64,000 nt of DNA, from the NCBI GenBank assembly GCA_007751475.1, contig CP036434.1, positions 434,001 through 498,000 of the forward strand, in the 5' to 3' direction. The position numbers and the translations under genes are program-made. A model generated the notes under the pieces. The model did not search any database. It was given only the letters and a program-made list of their open reading frames with translations, and was not told the DNA's origin. Shown in pieces: positions 36,488 to 45,126 of the stretch (positions are counted from its first letter, which is position 1; the number at the start of each line of letters is the position of its first letter). The stretch is from Saltatorellus ferox. GTDB lineage: Bacteria > Planctomycetota > UBA1135 > GCA-002686595.

Positions 36488-37040
36488 CTACTTGGAGAAC
36501 GCCAGGGTCGCCAGCGCTTCGGCGGCCGCTTCCACGCCGCCGTCGGCTGCCGTCTGGAGCCACGTGGTGCCGGCCTCCAGGTCTTTCTCACAGCCCTCGC
36601 CGAGGACCAGCGCGAGGCCGGCGCGGTAGGCGCCGTCCAGCTCGCCCAGGGTCGCAGCCTTGTGGAACCAACTGAAGGCTTCCGTCAGGTCGTGGTCTTC
36701 CAGGAGAATGCCCGCGTTGTAGGCGGCGATGGCATGGCCGTTCTCGCCGTGCGCCTGGAAGATTCGCAGCGCCAGCCGCTTGTCCCCTTCGGCGTTGGCG
36801 TCATCCAGCGGGACGTTGGGTCGGAGTGGCGACTCATCAATACTCGGGTAGTCCGGGATCGGACGCTCCGGCGCCTGCTCGCCGAGGAGTTCGGCCTCGA
36901 GTGCGCGATGGCGCCGCTTGGCTCGCACGAGCTGCAGTGGCTCGAGCGTGTCGGTCAATAGCTCGAGGTTGCGAGAGGCATCCTGGCCGAGGTCCACGGC
37001 GATCACCGTCCATGCGTAGGCTTCGACGAGGTCCTCGGGA
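36488..37040 (-). pseudogene. Sel1-like repeat protein, 5' end replaced by IS91 fragment
   Basis: About 184 codons with Sel1/TPR-like repeats: NGHAIAAYNAGILLEDHDLT, EAFSWFHKAATLGELDGAYR and EAGTTWLQTAADGGVEAAAE. Such proteins form helical scaffolds for protein contacts. The frame continues to an ATG at 37114, but from about 37040 it is antisense to the IS91 transposase fragment, so the native N-terminus has been cut off. A product could still be made from the new start, with about 25 foreign residues. Confidence 0.6.
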
Positions 37041-38100
37041 CGGCTCTTCGTGCCAGCGGACCGTCTCACATCCGTCGAAGTCGAGCGTGTCCACGCGGAC
37101 GCGATCGCCCGCATCCGTCGCGTGCTGGAGCGCTACGACCTGGACCCACTCGCCCTGGGTCTCCCGCCGCGTCCAGGTGACGAGGCACCCTGCGAGTTCG
37201 AGGACGCAGCAGGATCGCAGCATCCGCTCCTGGACTTCGGCGATGCGCGCGACGGTTCATTCTTCCCCGGTCTGAAGACGGCCTCGGTGAAGTCCGTGGT
37301 GCCCTTCCGCCCGGGGGCGGGTCTCCCCCTCGAGCGCCTCCTGGATCCCGATTTGGCAAGAGCGTTCCAGGCATCCGAGTGGTCGGGTCAGTACGTCCCT
37401 CCTTCGCTGGTCGAGACCTCCGATGGCTTCTCCCTCCACGCCGCGACCCTGGTCCAGAGGGGCCAGCGGGCGCAGCTGGAGAAGCTGTGCCGCTACGTGA
37501 CGCGGCCCGCCATCTGTCTGAAGCGTCTGGAAGTTCGCAGTGACGGCAGGATCTCATGGTCGCTACGCAGGCCTTGGCGAGATGGCACCAAGGCGTTCCT
37601 CATGACGCCGTACCAGTTCATCGCTCGTCTCGCGGCGATCGTGCCGCATCCACGTGAGCATCAGCTGACGTACCAGGGCGTGCTGGCGCCCGCGTCTCCG
37701 CTCCGCGATCAGGTAGTGCCGCGTCCTGTGGTTCGGAAGGAGGTGAAGGGCGCAGAGGCGACCGCTCCAGATGCCTCGGAGGGGTCGACAGAGGCGCCGA
37801 AGGCCCAGCGATCTATTCGTTGGGCTGATCTGCTCAAGAGGGTGTTTTCGGAAGATGTTCTCAACTGCCCGCGCTGCCGCGGGCGTCGGCACATGATCTC
37901 CGTGATCACAGATCCGGAGACAGCGCGGAAGGTGCCAGCGGGAGTGAGAGCGGCAGCGAGGAGATCATCCGATTCGCTGGGTGGGGGAGACCCGTCATCG
38001 CCAGGGCCGAGCCGTTCCCCACCGGCAGAGCCCGAGGTCCGAATACCGATGCCGCCTCGGCCGTGTCTACTTCACGGGGCGGCTGGACTTCGGGAAGTAG
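37041..38100 (+). mobile_element. IS91-family transposase, C-terminal piece (longest copy)
   Basis: Coding similarity begins at GRLFVPADRLTSVEVERVHA and runs through ALGLPPRPGDEAPCEFEDAA, QLEKLCRYVTRPAICLKRLE, WRDGTKAFLMTPYQFIARLA and CRGRRHMISVITD to the conserved end RLDFGK at 38100. It is the C-terminal two-thirds; the zinc-binding and HxH parts are lost. A 13-base insertion near 38060 (GCCTCGGC then CGTGTCTACTTCAC) shifts the frame just before the end, so the open frame actually continues to 38180. Confidence 0.78.
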
Positions 38101-38363
38101 GGCGCAGCCAAGCAGCGCGCGGGCGATCGTGCTCGATGAAACAAGAACAGCCAGCGCCTTGGGAAGGGTGCTGGCTGTAGGTCGTGGTGAAGCGAACCGG
38201 TGGTGCCGTTCGGAGAGGGGGAAATCGGGCGAGTTCGGCTCAGCGAAGAGCCCGATGGCGGCTCGGGCGCTCCCGCGTGGCCGGTGAGGATAGGGGTAGC
38301 GAAGAATCGGGCGTCAGACTGCGACGGTCAGCGTGTCGACACCCCGCTTGGAGTTCCTATCCG
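38101..38363 (+). mobile_element. IS91-family 3' non-coding end
   Basis: Contains the hairpin CAGCCAGCG ... TGCTGGCTG (38148-38177), GGTGAAGCGAACCGGTGG, GGGGAAATCGGGCGAGTTCG and the terminus TTGGAGTTCCTATCCG at 38363. It matches the ends at 19108-19372 and 31860-32126 over almost the whole length. Confidence 0.72.
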
Positions 38364-38622
38364 TTGGACAGGCGCTTCGAAGTTTGGTGGAGAGAACCGG
38401 GGCCCCACCCCCCTGCCGAAGACGTGCGTCGACTACCGCGGCTACCAGATGAGCTTCGCGGAGGAGGCGCGCTCGCTCGGCCTCGGGACCGCGCTCCAGA
38501 AGAGGCATCTGGAGCACGCCGAGACCGACGGCGTCACGCGCAACGACGTGGGCATGCTCGCGTCCTACAAGGAGCGCGGGGTCGACCGTATCGAGCGGGC
38601 CGTCATCGTCGTTCTTCTGTAG
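38364..38622 (+). pseudogene. 3' remnant of an unknown gene cut by the IS91 end
   Basis: The frame from the element terminus to a stop at 38620-38622 reads as protein (TCVDYRGYQMSFAEEARSLG, LGTALQKRHLEHAETDGVTR, ERGVDRIERAVIVVLL). It has no start of its own beyond the element. I do not recognise the family. Confidence 0.35.
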
Positions 38623-40009
38623 CTATCGATTCACGAACCGAACGTCGCCGGTGGGGACGGTGATCCGCATCGAGCGCTGGGCACTGCCGAACATCGACAG
38701 GATATATTCACCGTCGAAGACGTTGCGAAACCGCGCCACGCCGTCCTCGCCGACGCGGGCGGTGATCCCGTTGGCCGATTCCCACGTGCTTGTGGAGGTC
38801 AGATGAAGCGCCGCCCCGGGCTCCGAGTCGTCGACGTACACCGTGACGGTCTGGGCGTTGGGGGCAGCGATCTCGAGGGGCTGGTCCCGTCGATCGACCG
38901 TCACGGTCATCTTCGTCGCGCGCCGGGAATGGCTCATCCCAGAGGCCATGCGCTGGACGTGCCCTGTCAGGAGAAGCCGGACCTCGTACGTCCCGGGCTG
39001 CAGGCCGTCGAGGACCGCGGTGCCATCCTCGCCGACTGGCTTGCCTCCACGCACCCCGTCGACGGTCGGTTGCCAGCCGCGGAAGGTTGCATCGGTCGTG
39101 GAGATCGCTTCCACGGAGTAGCCCAGGGAAAGGTCACCGCGCACCTGGATATCGAGCGAACAGGCGCGCTGGAACTCCATCGTCGCCTCGGCTTGATCGC
39201 GTCGAACGTGGACCGAAGCTGCGCCGTAGATCCTGCTGACGCCCGTCAGCTCCACCTCGTCGATCGCGTTCCCTTGCCGGTCCACGAAGACCTCACCTCG
39301 CGGCATCCAGTACGTCCCGCGGGTCCTCTGGATCCCATGCCACCGGAAGCCGGAGGCGTGGCTCGGCTCGATCCTGTCGACCGTGACCGGGGTCCCGTCT
39401 TCGCGCAGGCAGCGCACCACGAGGAACCGCTCCATGGGGAACTCTCCGAGCTGGAAGCTCGCCTCGTTCAGGCCCTGGCCAAGGGTGATGGGTGAGGTGA
39501 TCTCCGGCGGGTTGCCCTTCCCTCGACCGACCCCCAACACGTACTCGCCCCTGGCCACGCCGCCGACTTCGAAGCCCCCCAGGGGGGTCCGCTTGAGGAG
39601 CACATGGGCGTCGTCGTCCCAGACGATGTCCCCTGAACTTCCGTCGGTCGCGGCCAGCTTGACCCAGGCGGGGACCTTCGGCACGAGCGAGCACGAGTCC
39701 TTCACCTGGACTCTCAGGATTCGATTCGCCTCGAGCTGTATGACGTGCGGGCCGGTGCCCTCGCTCACGATCTCCTCGGAATGAATCTCGCCGATACGAC
39801 CTACGGATACTCCCTGGTGGCGGTGCTCCAGGACGGGGTCTCGGGTCACCTGACCTACAACATGATCCCGATCTCGATCGTGCTGAGGCTCTTCGCCCCG
39901 TCGACCTCGGCCTCCCGCCAGATCCACTGAGAGACAGGGTCGAAGGAAGCAGACCGGTCCAGATGGCAACGAGCTGCGGTCTCGACCACGGGTCGGCACC
40001 GCCGCTCGA
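38623..40009 (-). pseudogene. Carboxypeptidase-regulatory-like protein, frameshifted and probably 5'-truncated
   Basis: The frame ending at 38623 has a row of beta-sandwich units (for example PTVDGVRGGKPVGEDGTAVL with DGLQPGTYEVRLLLTG, and ARVGEDGVARFRNVFDGEYI). Near 39860 the sequence switches frame: upstream it is SFDPVSQWIWREAEVDGAKS ending IEIGIML, and downstream VGQVTRDPVLEHRHQGVSVG, so one base is missing or extra. Neither a start codon with signal/anchor nor a promoter-like gap is found before the coding part runs into the 3' end of the gene at 40010. It is probably the stump of a protein like those at 14549 and 28361. Confidence 0.55.
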
Positions 40010-40369
40010 CTACATGCGCAAGAGTACGGTGAAGCCAACGGCGAACACGCCCACCAGGGTGGCCACGATGGCGCTGCCGAGCCGAGCGACGAACGGTCGC
40101 CGGGTAAGGAGCCACCTCACGAATCCCACCATCCCCAGGCACACGAGACCGCGGAGCGCGATCCCTGGGACCGTGTCGAAGCGAGGCATCGCGCCGTATC
40201 CGAAGAGACTCGACGCCGTATGATCGACCCAAAAGGCTGGCACCAGCGGCACGTGCCTTGCGTACGCGCCGACGCAGTGATCGCACTCCGTCAACGGCCC
40301 CATGAAGAATGGAGCGACGAGAGGCGCATAGACGACGGCGATGGCGATGAACCAGGGTTGAAGCTTCAT
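40010..40369 (-). CDS. Small multi-pass membrane protein of unknown function
   Basis: 119 residues from ATG at 40369. Three hydrophobic helices (WFIAIAVVYAPLVAPFFM, GIALRGLVCLGMVGFVRWLL, GSAIVATLVGVFAVGFTVLL) with a loop CDHCVGAYARHVPLVPAFWV containing a CxxC pair. The family is not recognised. It is divergent from the VOC-family gene at 40448. Confidence 0.6.
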   Translation of the reverse strand: MKLQPWFIAIAVVYAPLVAPFFMGPLTECDHCVGAYARHVPLVPAFWVDHTASSLFGYGAMPRFDTVPGIALRGLVCLGMVGFVRWLLTRRPFVARLGSAIVATLVGVFAVGFTVLLRM

Positions 40370-40447
40370 GGCGAGAGAGCTCAGAAGAGGCACGGGTCTG
40401 GACCTCGGCCTCCGGACCCCCAGCGTAGCCCCTGAGGGAGATCGTAG

Positions 40448-40906
40448 ATGCTCGATCTCACGACGACGGGTATCCTCCGGGCCATGTATGGCCCACTCAT
40501 GCCCTCCCTCTGCTACGCCGACGCGCCCGCCGCCATCCGCTGGCTCGAAGAAGCCTTCGGCTTTCGGCCTCAGCTCGTGGTCCCGGGGCCCGGGGACACC
40601 GTCATGCACTCGCAGCTCGTCTGCGAGGACCCGCCCTGCATCGTCATGGCCTGTTCCAGGCGGGACGACGACTACGGGAGAATGAGTCGCCCGCCGCGGG
40701 AACTCGGAGCCACCACCCAGGGGCTTTACCTCGTCGTGGAGGACGTGGCCGCGCACCACGCGCGCGCCGCTGCCGCCGGGGCCGAGATCGTGATGCCGCC
40801 GACGACCCAGGACTACGGGGGGGAATGCTATACGTGCAAGGATCCCGAGGGTCACGTGTGGAGTTTCGGTAGCTACGATCCGCGCGAGAGTCTGGCCGTG
40901 GATTGA
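40448..40906 (+). CDS. VOC-family (glyoxalase/bleomycin-resistance-like) protein
   Basis: 152 residues. A single vicinal-oxygen-chelate domain with LCYADAPAAIRWLEEAFGF at the start and YLVVEDVAAHHARAAAAGAE, then TCKDPEGHVWSFGSYDPR at the end. Proteins of this YcgC/PhnB-like branch act in the cytoplasm as dioxygenases, isomerases or drug-binding proteins; the substrate is unknown. GGAG seven bases before the ATG at 40448 supports this start; an ATG at 40484 would remove a non-conserved leader. Confidence 0.78.
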   Translation: MLDLTTTGILRAMYGPLMPSLCYADAPAAIRWLEEAFGFRPQLVVPGPGDTVMHSQLVCEDPPCIVMACSRRDDDYGRMSRPPRELGATTQGLYLVVEDVAAHHARAAAAGAEIVMPPTTQDYGGECYTCKDPEGHVWSFGSYDPRESLAVD

Positions 40907-41010
40907 AGGTTCGCCCGGCGCCAAGAGTGCGAAGAGTGCCAGGGGTGACGAGGGCACGAGACACAATCCTTGCACCCGACGTCTCTTCCCGTTCGGCAAG
41001 ATCATGCCCC

Positions 41011-41388
41011 ATGAAGATCACCACTCCGCTCCTGCTCCCTTTTGCCCTCCTCTTCCTCGCAGCCTGTGGAGGTGGTGGAGACGCGCTCCTCGATGACATG
41101 AGAGACGCCGAGGGGCGCCTCATCGAAATTCTCGAGGGCATCGACAGCGTGGAGAGCGCCAGGGCTGCGGAACCCAAGCTGGCGAAGGTCGCCGAGGAGA
41201 TGCGTTCGCTCCAGAAGAGGCACTCTGAGTTGCCGGAGGCCGAACGTGAGAAGCTCAAAGAGGCCGTCATGGAAGGAAAGAGCCTCGACCGATCCGGCGA
41301 AATGGGGAAGGAGCTCGCAAGGCTCACGGCCAACCCAGAGATCGCTCAGGTCCTCCTCCCGGCGCTTCAGAAGCTCGGACCGCAGTAG
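41011..41388 (+). CDS. Small lipoprotein of unknown function
   Basis: 125 residues. The signal sequence MKITTPLLLPFALLFLAACG ends in a lipobox (LAAC), followed by GGGG. The rest is a charged helical hairpin (LLDDMRDAEGRLIEILEGID, MRSLQKRHSELPEAEREKLK), probably periplasmic or facing outward. No family is assigned. Confidence 0.7.
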   Translation: MKITTPLLLPFALLFLAACGGGGDALLDDMRDAEGRLIEILEGIDSVESARAAEPKLAKVAEEMRSLQKRHSELPEAEREKLKEAVMEGKSLDRSGEMGKELARLTANPEIAQVLLPALQKLGPQ

Positions 41389-41549
41389 CCATCTTGCCCC
41401 ACCGCTTCGCCGGACCGTTTTCCGGTGAACCAAGTTCCGTCCGAGGGTCGGCAACGCAGCTACGGAGCGAAACTGGCGAAACGAATGCAACGAACTTTTG
41501 ATTCGGGGCACTGGTAGGGAGCGCCAGAGAATGCGTTTCCTGGCGGTGG

Positions 41550-41900
41550 TCACCCCTGGACGTCGCGCGCCAGCTCTTCCGCGCTCGCGGGACGAGGCTT
41601 CGCATCTCTCCGTCGAAGCCGCGGAGCTTGACTTTCATCATGTTCGGGAAGCCATGGCTCGGCTGATTCATCACGTGGGGGTCATGTGGCAGTGGAACGC
41701 CCAGTCGCCCGGGTACGCGGGCACGAACTCGATGTCTCGGGTCGCCCCGGCGACGACCGGAACGGTGACGCGCTTGCGCTGCTGCTCGGCGGGAACGCTC
41801 ACGCCGTGGCGGGGCGTCCCGCAGAACTCGACCCCGTGCAGGCGGATCAGGTGATGGTCCACCGCGGATAGATTGCCGATGCGAGTGCGAACGCGCTGGC
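41550..41900 (-). pseudogene. C-terminal remnant of a multicopper oxidase (copy B)
   Basis: The frame from about 41895 reads TRIGNLSAVDHHLIRLHGVE, AEQQRKRVTVPVVAGATRDI and FVPAYPGDWAFHCHMTPHVM, with the copper ligands HCH in the standard place; one ligand of the HxHG motif is altered (LIRLHG instead of PIHLHG). The last residues in a shifted frame are RPASAEELARDVQG, the same end as copy A at 26907. The N-terminal domains are missing. It is close to, and divergent from, the copper ATPase, so it probably derives from a copper-resistance oxidase. Confidence 0.72.
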
Positions 41901-42026
41901 GGCTTCGGCGCGCGCCGGGTGCTCCACGGGAAGGTCAAGCTCGAAAGTGCTCGTACAAGAAGTCCACCCGTGAACTAAGAGCGCAGTGAGGAGGACCGTC
42001 AGCGAGATTCGTTGTGCGCCTGCCAT
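41848..42026 (-). pseudogene. 5' end of a small lipoprotein fused to the multicopper-oxidase remnant
   Basis: From ATG at 42026 the frame gives a signal sequence MAGAQRISLTVLLTALLVHG with a lipobox Cys (WTSC), then STFELDLPVEHPARAEAAS. After about 42 residues it enters the oxidase remnant in the wrong frame and stops. Lipoproteins with an S-F-x-L-P-x-x-H-P-A start often precede copper-efflux genes in planctomycetes and proteobacteria. It faces the copper ATPase gene across 71 bases. Confidence 0.45.
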
Positions 42027-42097
42027 GGCGTCATCCGTGGCAGGAGGGCGGCAAGGCGGCCCTGCACGAGAGATAAAGAACCCCTTACGGAGCGACG

Positions 42098-44455
42098 GTG
42101 ATAGCGATGATGATGCAGAACGATTCGAGCGACCTGGCCCCGACTGGCCCGGCCTCTATCGACCCGGTCTGCGGCATGACCGTCGATCCCCCGAAGGCTG
42201 CCGCCGTGCTCCATCACGAGGGCGACACCTACCACTTCTGCTCCCTGGGCTGTCGCGATCGCTTCGCCGCGGATCCGGACGCTTTCCTCGGCGAGGCTCC
42301 GAGTGGCACGCCTGCCGCGAGCGCACCCAACGGCGCCGTCTATACCTGCCCGATGCATCCCGAGGTGAAGCAGGTCGGTCCAGGCTCGTGCCCGAAGTGC
42401 GGCATGGCCCTGGAGCCGGAGTCCGCGACCGAGCCTCCTGACGACACCGAACTTCGCGACATGAGGAGGCGCTTCATCGTCGCCACGGCTCTGGCCATTC
42501 CCGTGGTCGTCCTGGCGATGGGCGACATGCTGCTTCCCGGAAGCCCGATCCATGACCTCGTCGGAGCCAAGGTGGGCGGGTGGCTGGAGTTCGCGCTCAC
42601 CACGCTCGTGGTCGGCTACGCGGGCTGGCCCTTGCTCGCGCGCGGCGTGCAATCGATCCAGCGGCGCTCGCCGAACATGTTCACGCTCATCGCGATCGGG
42701 GTCGGGGTGGCCTACGTTCACAGCACGCTCGCCGTCTTCGCGCCCGGGCTCTTCCCGGACGCCTTCCGCGACAGCGCCGGGAACATCGGCCTCTACTTCG
42801 AGGCGGCTTCCGTGATCATCACCCTCGTGCTCCTCGGCCAGGTGATGGAACTCCGTGCCCGCGCGGAGACGGGTAGCGCGATCCGCGCGCTGCTCGATCT
42901 GGCCCCGAAGACGGCGCGGCTCGTGGACGAGAGCGGCGAGCGCGACGTGCCGCTCGACTCCGTCGAAGAAGGGAACCAGCTTCGGGTGCGCCCCGGCGAG
43001 AAGGTGCCGGTGGACGGCCGCGTGCTGGAGGGAAAGAGCCACGTGGACGAGTCGATGGTCTCCGGCGAGCCCACGCCCGTCGAGAAGTCGAAGGGCGCGT
43101 CGGTGATCGGCGGGACCCTCAACGGGAAGGGCTCGATCCTGATGGAAGCGACGGGCGTGGGGGAAGAAACGCTCCTCGCGCGCATCGTGCAGATGGTGGC
43201 GAGCGCCCAGCGCAGCCGCGCCCCGGTCCAGAACCTCGTCGACCGCATCGCCGCCGTGTTCGTACCGGGCGTCGTCGTCACCGCCGTCGTGGCCTTCATC
43301 GCCTGGGCCGCGCTGGGCCCCGCGCCGTCGCTCGCCTATGCGCTCCTCGCGTTCGTGTCGGTGCTCATCATCGCCTGCCCGTGCGCGCTGGGCCTTGCGA
43401 CGCCGATGTCGATCATGGTTTCGACCGGCAAGGGAGCGCAGGCGGGGATTCTCTTCCGTAACGCCGAGGCCATCCAGAACCTTCGGCTGGTCGATACGCT
43501 CGTCGTCGACAAGACGGGCACGCTGACGCTCGGCGCGCCGCGCTTCGACCAGGTCGTCACGGTGGCAGGTTCCGACGCCGACACCGTGCTGGGGCTCGCC
43601 GCCGGGCTGGAGCAAGGGAGCGAGCACCCGCTCGCCCAGGCGATCGCGGAGGGCGCGCGCCTTCGGGACGTGGCACCGGCGAGCGTGGAGGACTTCGAAT
43701 CCGTCACGGGCAAGGGAGTCCGCGGAACCTCCGAGGGCCGTCGCCTCGCGCTGGGCAACGCGGCCCTGATGGCCGACGCGGGGGCCTCCCTCGAGGCCCT
43801 GGGCCATCAGGCTGACACCTTGCAAGACTCAGGCGCCACCGTCATGTACCTCGCCGTCGACGGTGCCCTGGTCGGCGCGCTCTCGGTCGCCGACCCGATC
43901 AAGGACTCGACCCCGGACGCGCTGGACCAGCTGAGGCAGAGCGGAATGCGCATCCTCATGCTGACCGGGGACAACGAGCGAACCGCGCGCGCGGTGGCGA
44001 AGACCCTCGGGATCGACGAGGTGTTCGCGGACGCCCTGCCCGAGGACAAGCTCAAGCTCGTCGAGCGGCTGCAGTCCGAGGGTCGGAAGGTCGCGATGGC
44101 CGGCGACGGCGTGAACGATTCTCCTGCGCTCGCGAAGGCGAACGTGGGCATCGCCATGGGCACTGGCACTGACATCGCGATGGAGAGCGCGGACGTCACG
44201 CTCGTCCGCGGGGACCTCGGCGCGATCGTTCACGCCCGCCGCCTCAGCGACCTCACGATGCGCAACATCAAGCAGAACCTCGTCTTCGCCTTTGGCTACA
44301 ACCTCGCCGGCGTGCCGCTGGCGGCGGGCGTTCTCTACCCCTGGACCGGCTGGCTGCTCAGCCCCATGATCGCCGCCTCAGCGATGAGCCTGAGTTCCGT
44401 TTCGGTCATCCTGAACGCCCTGCGGCTTCGGAGCGCTTCGCTGAAGCCGTCCTGA
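42098..44455 (+). CDS. copA: Copper-type heavy-metal P1B-ATPase with YHS and metal-binding domains
   Basis: 785 residues from GTG at 42098 (GGAG five bases before it). Order: YHS domain ([20 protein letters not shown]; residues about 20-65), a heavy-metal binding motif ([20 protein letters not shown]; about 84-110), six to eight membrane helices, the actuator SGEPTPV, the transmembrane metal site [11 protein letters not shown] (CPC near residue 426), the phosphorylation site DKTGTLT (about 471), ATP-binding HP in SEHPLAQ and hinge [10 protein letters not shown] (about 669). It pumps copper or silver out of the cytoplasm using ATP. The locus has remains of a lipoprotein and a multicopper oxidase on the other side of the divergent gap. 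No metal-responsive operator was recognised. Confidence 0.93.
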   Translation: MIAMMMQNDSSDLAPTGPASIDPVCGMTVDPPKAAAVLHHEGDTYHFCSLGCRDRFAADPDAFLGEAPSGTPAASAPNGAVYTCPMHPEVKQVGPGSCPKCGMALEPESATEPPDDTELRDMRRRFIVATALAIPVVVLAMGDMLLPGSPIHDLVGAKVGGWLEFALTTLVVGYAGWPLLARGVQSIQRRSPNMFTLIAIGVGVAYVHSTLAVFAPGLFPDAFRDSAGNIGLYFEAASVIITLVLLGQVMELRARAETGSAIRALLDLAPKTARLVDESGERDVPLDSVEEGNQLRVRPGEKVPVDGRVLEGKSHVDESMVSGEPTPVEKSKGASVIGGTLNGKGSILMEATGVGEETLLARIVQMVASAQRSRAPVQNLVDRIAAVFVPGVVVTAVVAFIAWAALGPAPSLAYALLAFVSVLIIACPCALGLATPMSIMVSTGKGAQAGILFRNAEAIQNLRLVDTLVVDKTGTLTLGAPRFDQVVTVAGSDADTVLGLAAGLEQGSEHPLAQAIAEGARLRDVAPASVEDFESVTGKGVRGTSEGRRLALGNAALMADAGASLEALGHQADTLQDSGATVMYLAVDGALVGALSVADPIKDSTPDALDQLRQSGMRILMLTGDNERTARAVAKTLGIDEVFADALPEDKLKLVERLQSEGRKVAMAGDGVNDSPALAKANVGIAMGTGTDIAMESADVTLVRGDLGAIVHARRLSDLTMRNIKQNLVFAFGYNLAGVPLAAGVLYPWTGWLLSPMIAASAMSLSSVSVILNALRLRSASLKPS

Positions 44456-44482
44456 GGCGAACTCTACTTCCCGCGCACGGAA

Positions 44483-44869
44483 CTACAGCCGGTCGGTGTC
44501 GAGTCGCGCATGCAGCTCTTCCAGGAACCGGTGGGCTGGCCCCATGCCGTCCGGGCCCATGAAGTGAGTCCTGGACGTCAAGAGCTCCGTGTCCACGATG
44601 ATCCGAATCTGGAACTGTCTGCGGCCCTTGCCATCCCTGCTGACGAGGGGACGGATCCTGCGGGTACCGACGATGATACCATCGAAGAGGATGTGGTGGG
44701 CGAGTTCAGCCTCCTCGCCGGGAATCGCGATGTAGGTGACGCCGCGCTGATCCGAGCAGAGTCGCGCGTATTCCGCACCCGAGACGAGCTCGAGCGAGTC
44801 ACCGTCCATGGGCGGCGCTCCATCGAACCTGAGGTCCTCTCCGTGCTGTTCTTCAGTACCCTGCGTCAT
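44483..44869 (-). CDS. Hypothetical protein
   Basis: 128 residues from ATG at 44869; the frame extends to 45100 but the added part has no protein-like features. A beta-rich body (TYIAIPGEEAELAHHILFDG, IIVGTRRIRPLV, FQIRIIVDTELLTSRTHF) ends in RFLEELHARLDTD. I do not recognise a family. It is convergent with the copper ATPase gene and divergent from the large helicase gene, so its link to either is unclear. Confidence 0.45.
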   Translation of the reverse strand: MTQGTEEQHGEDLRFDGAPPMDGDSLELVSGAEYARLCSDQRGVTYIAIPGEEAELAHHILFDGIIVGTRRIRPLVSRDGKGRRQFQIRIIVDTELLTSRTHFMGPDGMGPAHRFLEELHARLDTDRL

Positions 44870-45126
44870 CTGCTCGTTCTTGACACCCCCATCGACCGAA
44901 AGCCCTAGGAACTTTCGATGAGGACCGTCCGGGCGGAGGATGCGGTTTTCCCTGGTCCACGGGAAGAACTTTCTCTCCAGCCGGGAGTTCTCAAGAGCGG
45001 GACCGTGACTTCGTATTCGCGCCGCATTTCGCCCGATTCGCGTCCATGTTCCGGGAAACTGCCCGACGGTCAAGCGAAGGACAGATCCGCGGATCGTCAT
45101 GCGGGCCGACTATCATCTGCCGATCC

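Noticed and set aside
40370..41005. Upstream extension of the small membrane protein gene at 40010
   Set aside because: This part is antisense to the VOC-family gene, which has clear family motifs. The ATG at 40369 starts a good membrane protein.
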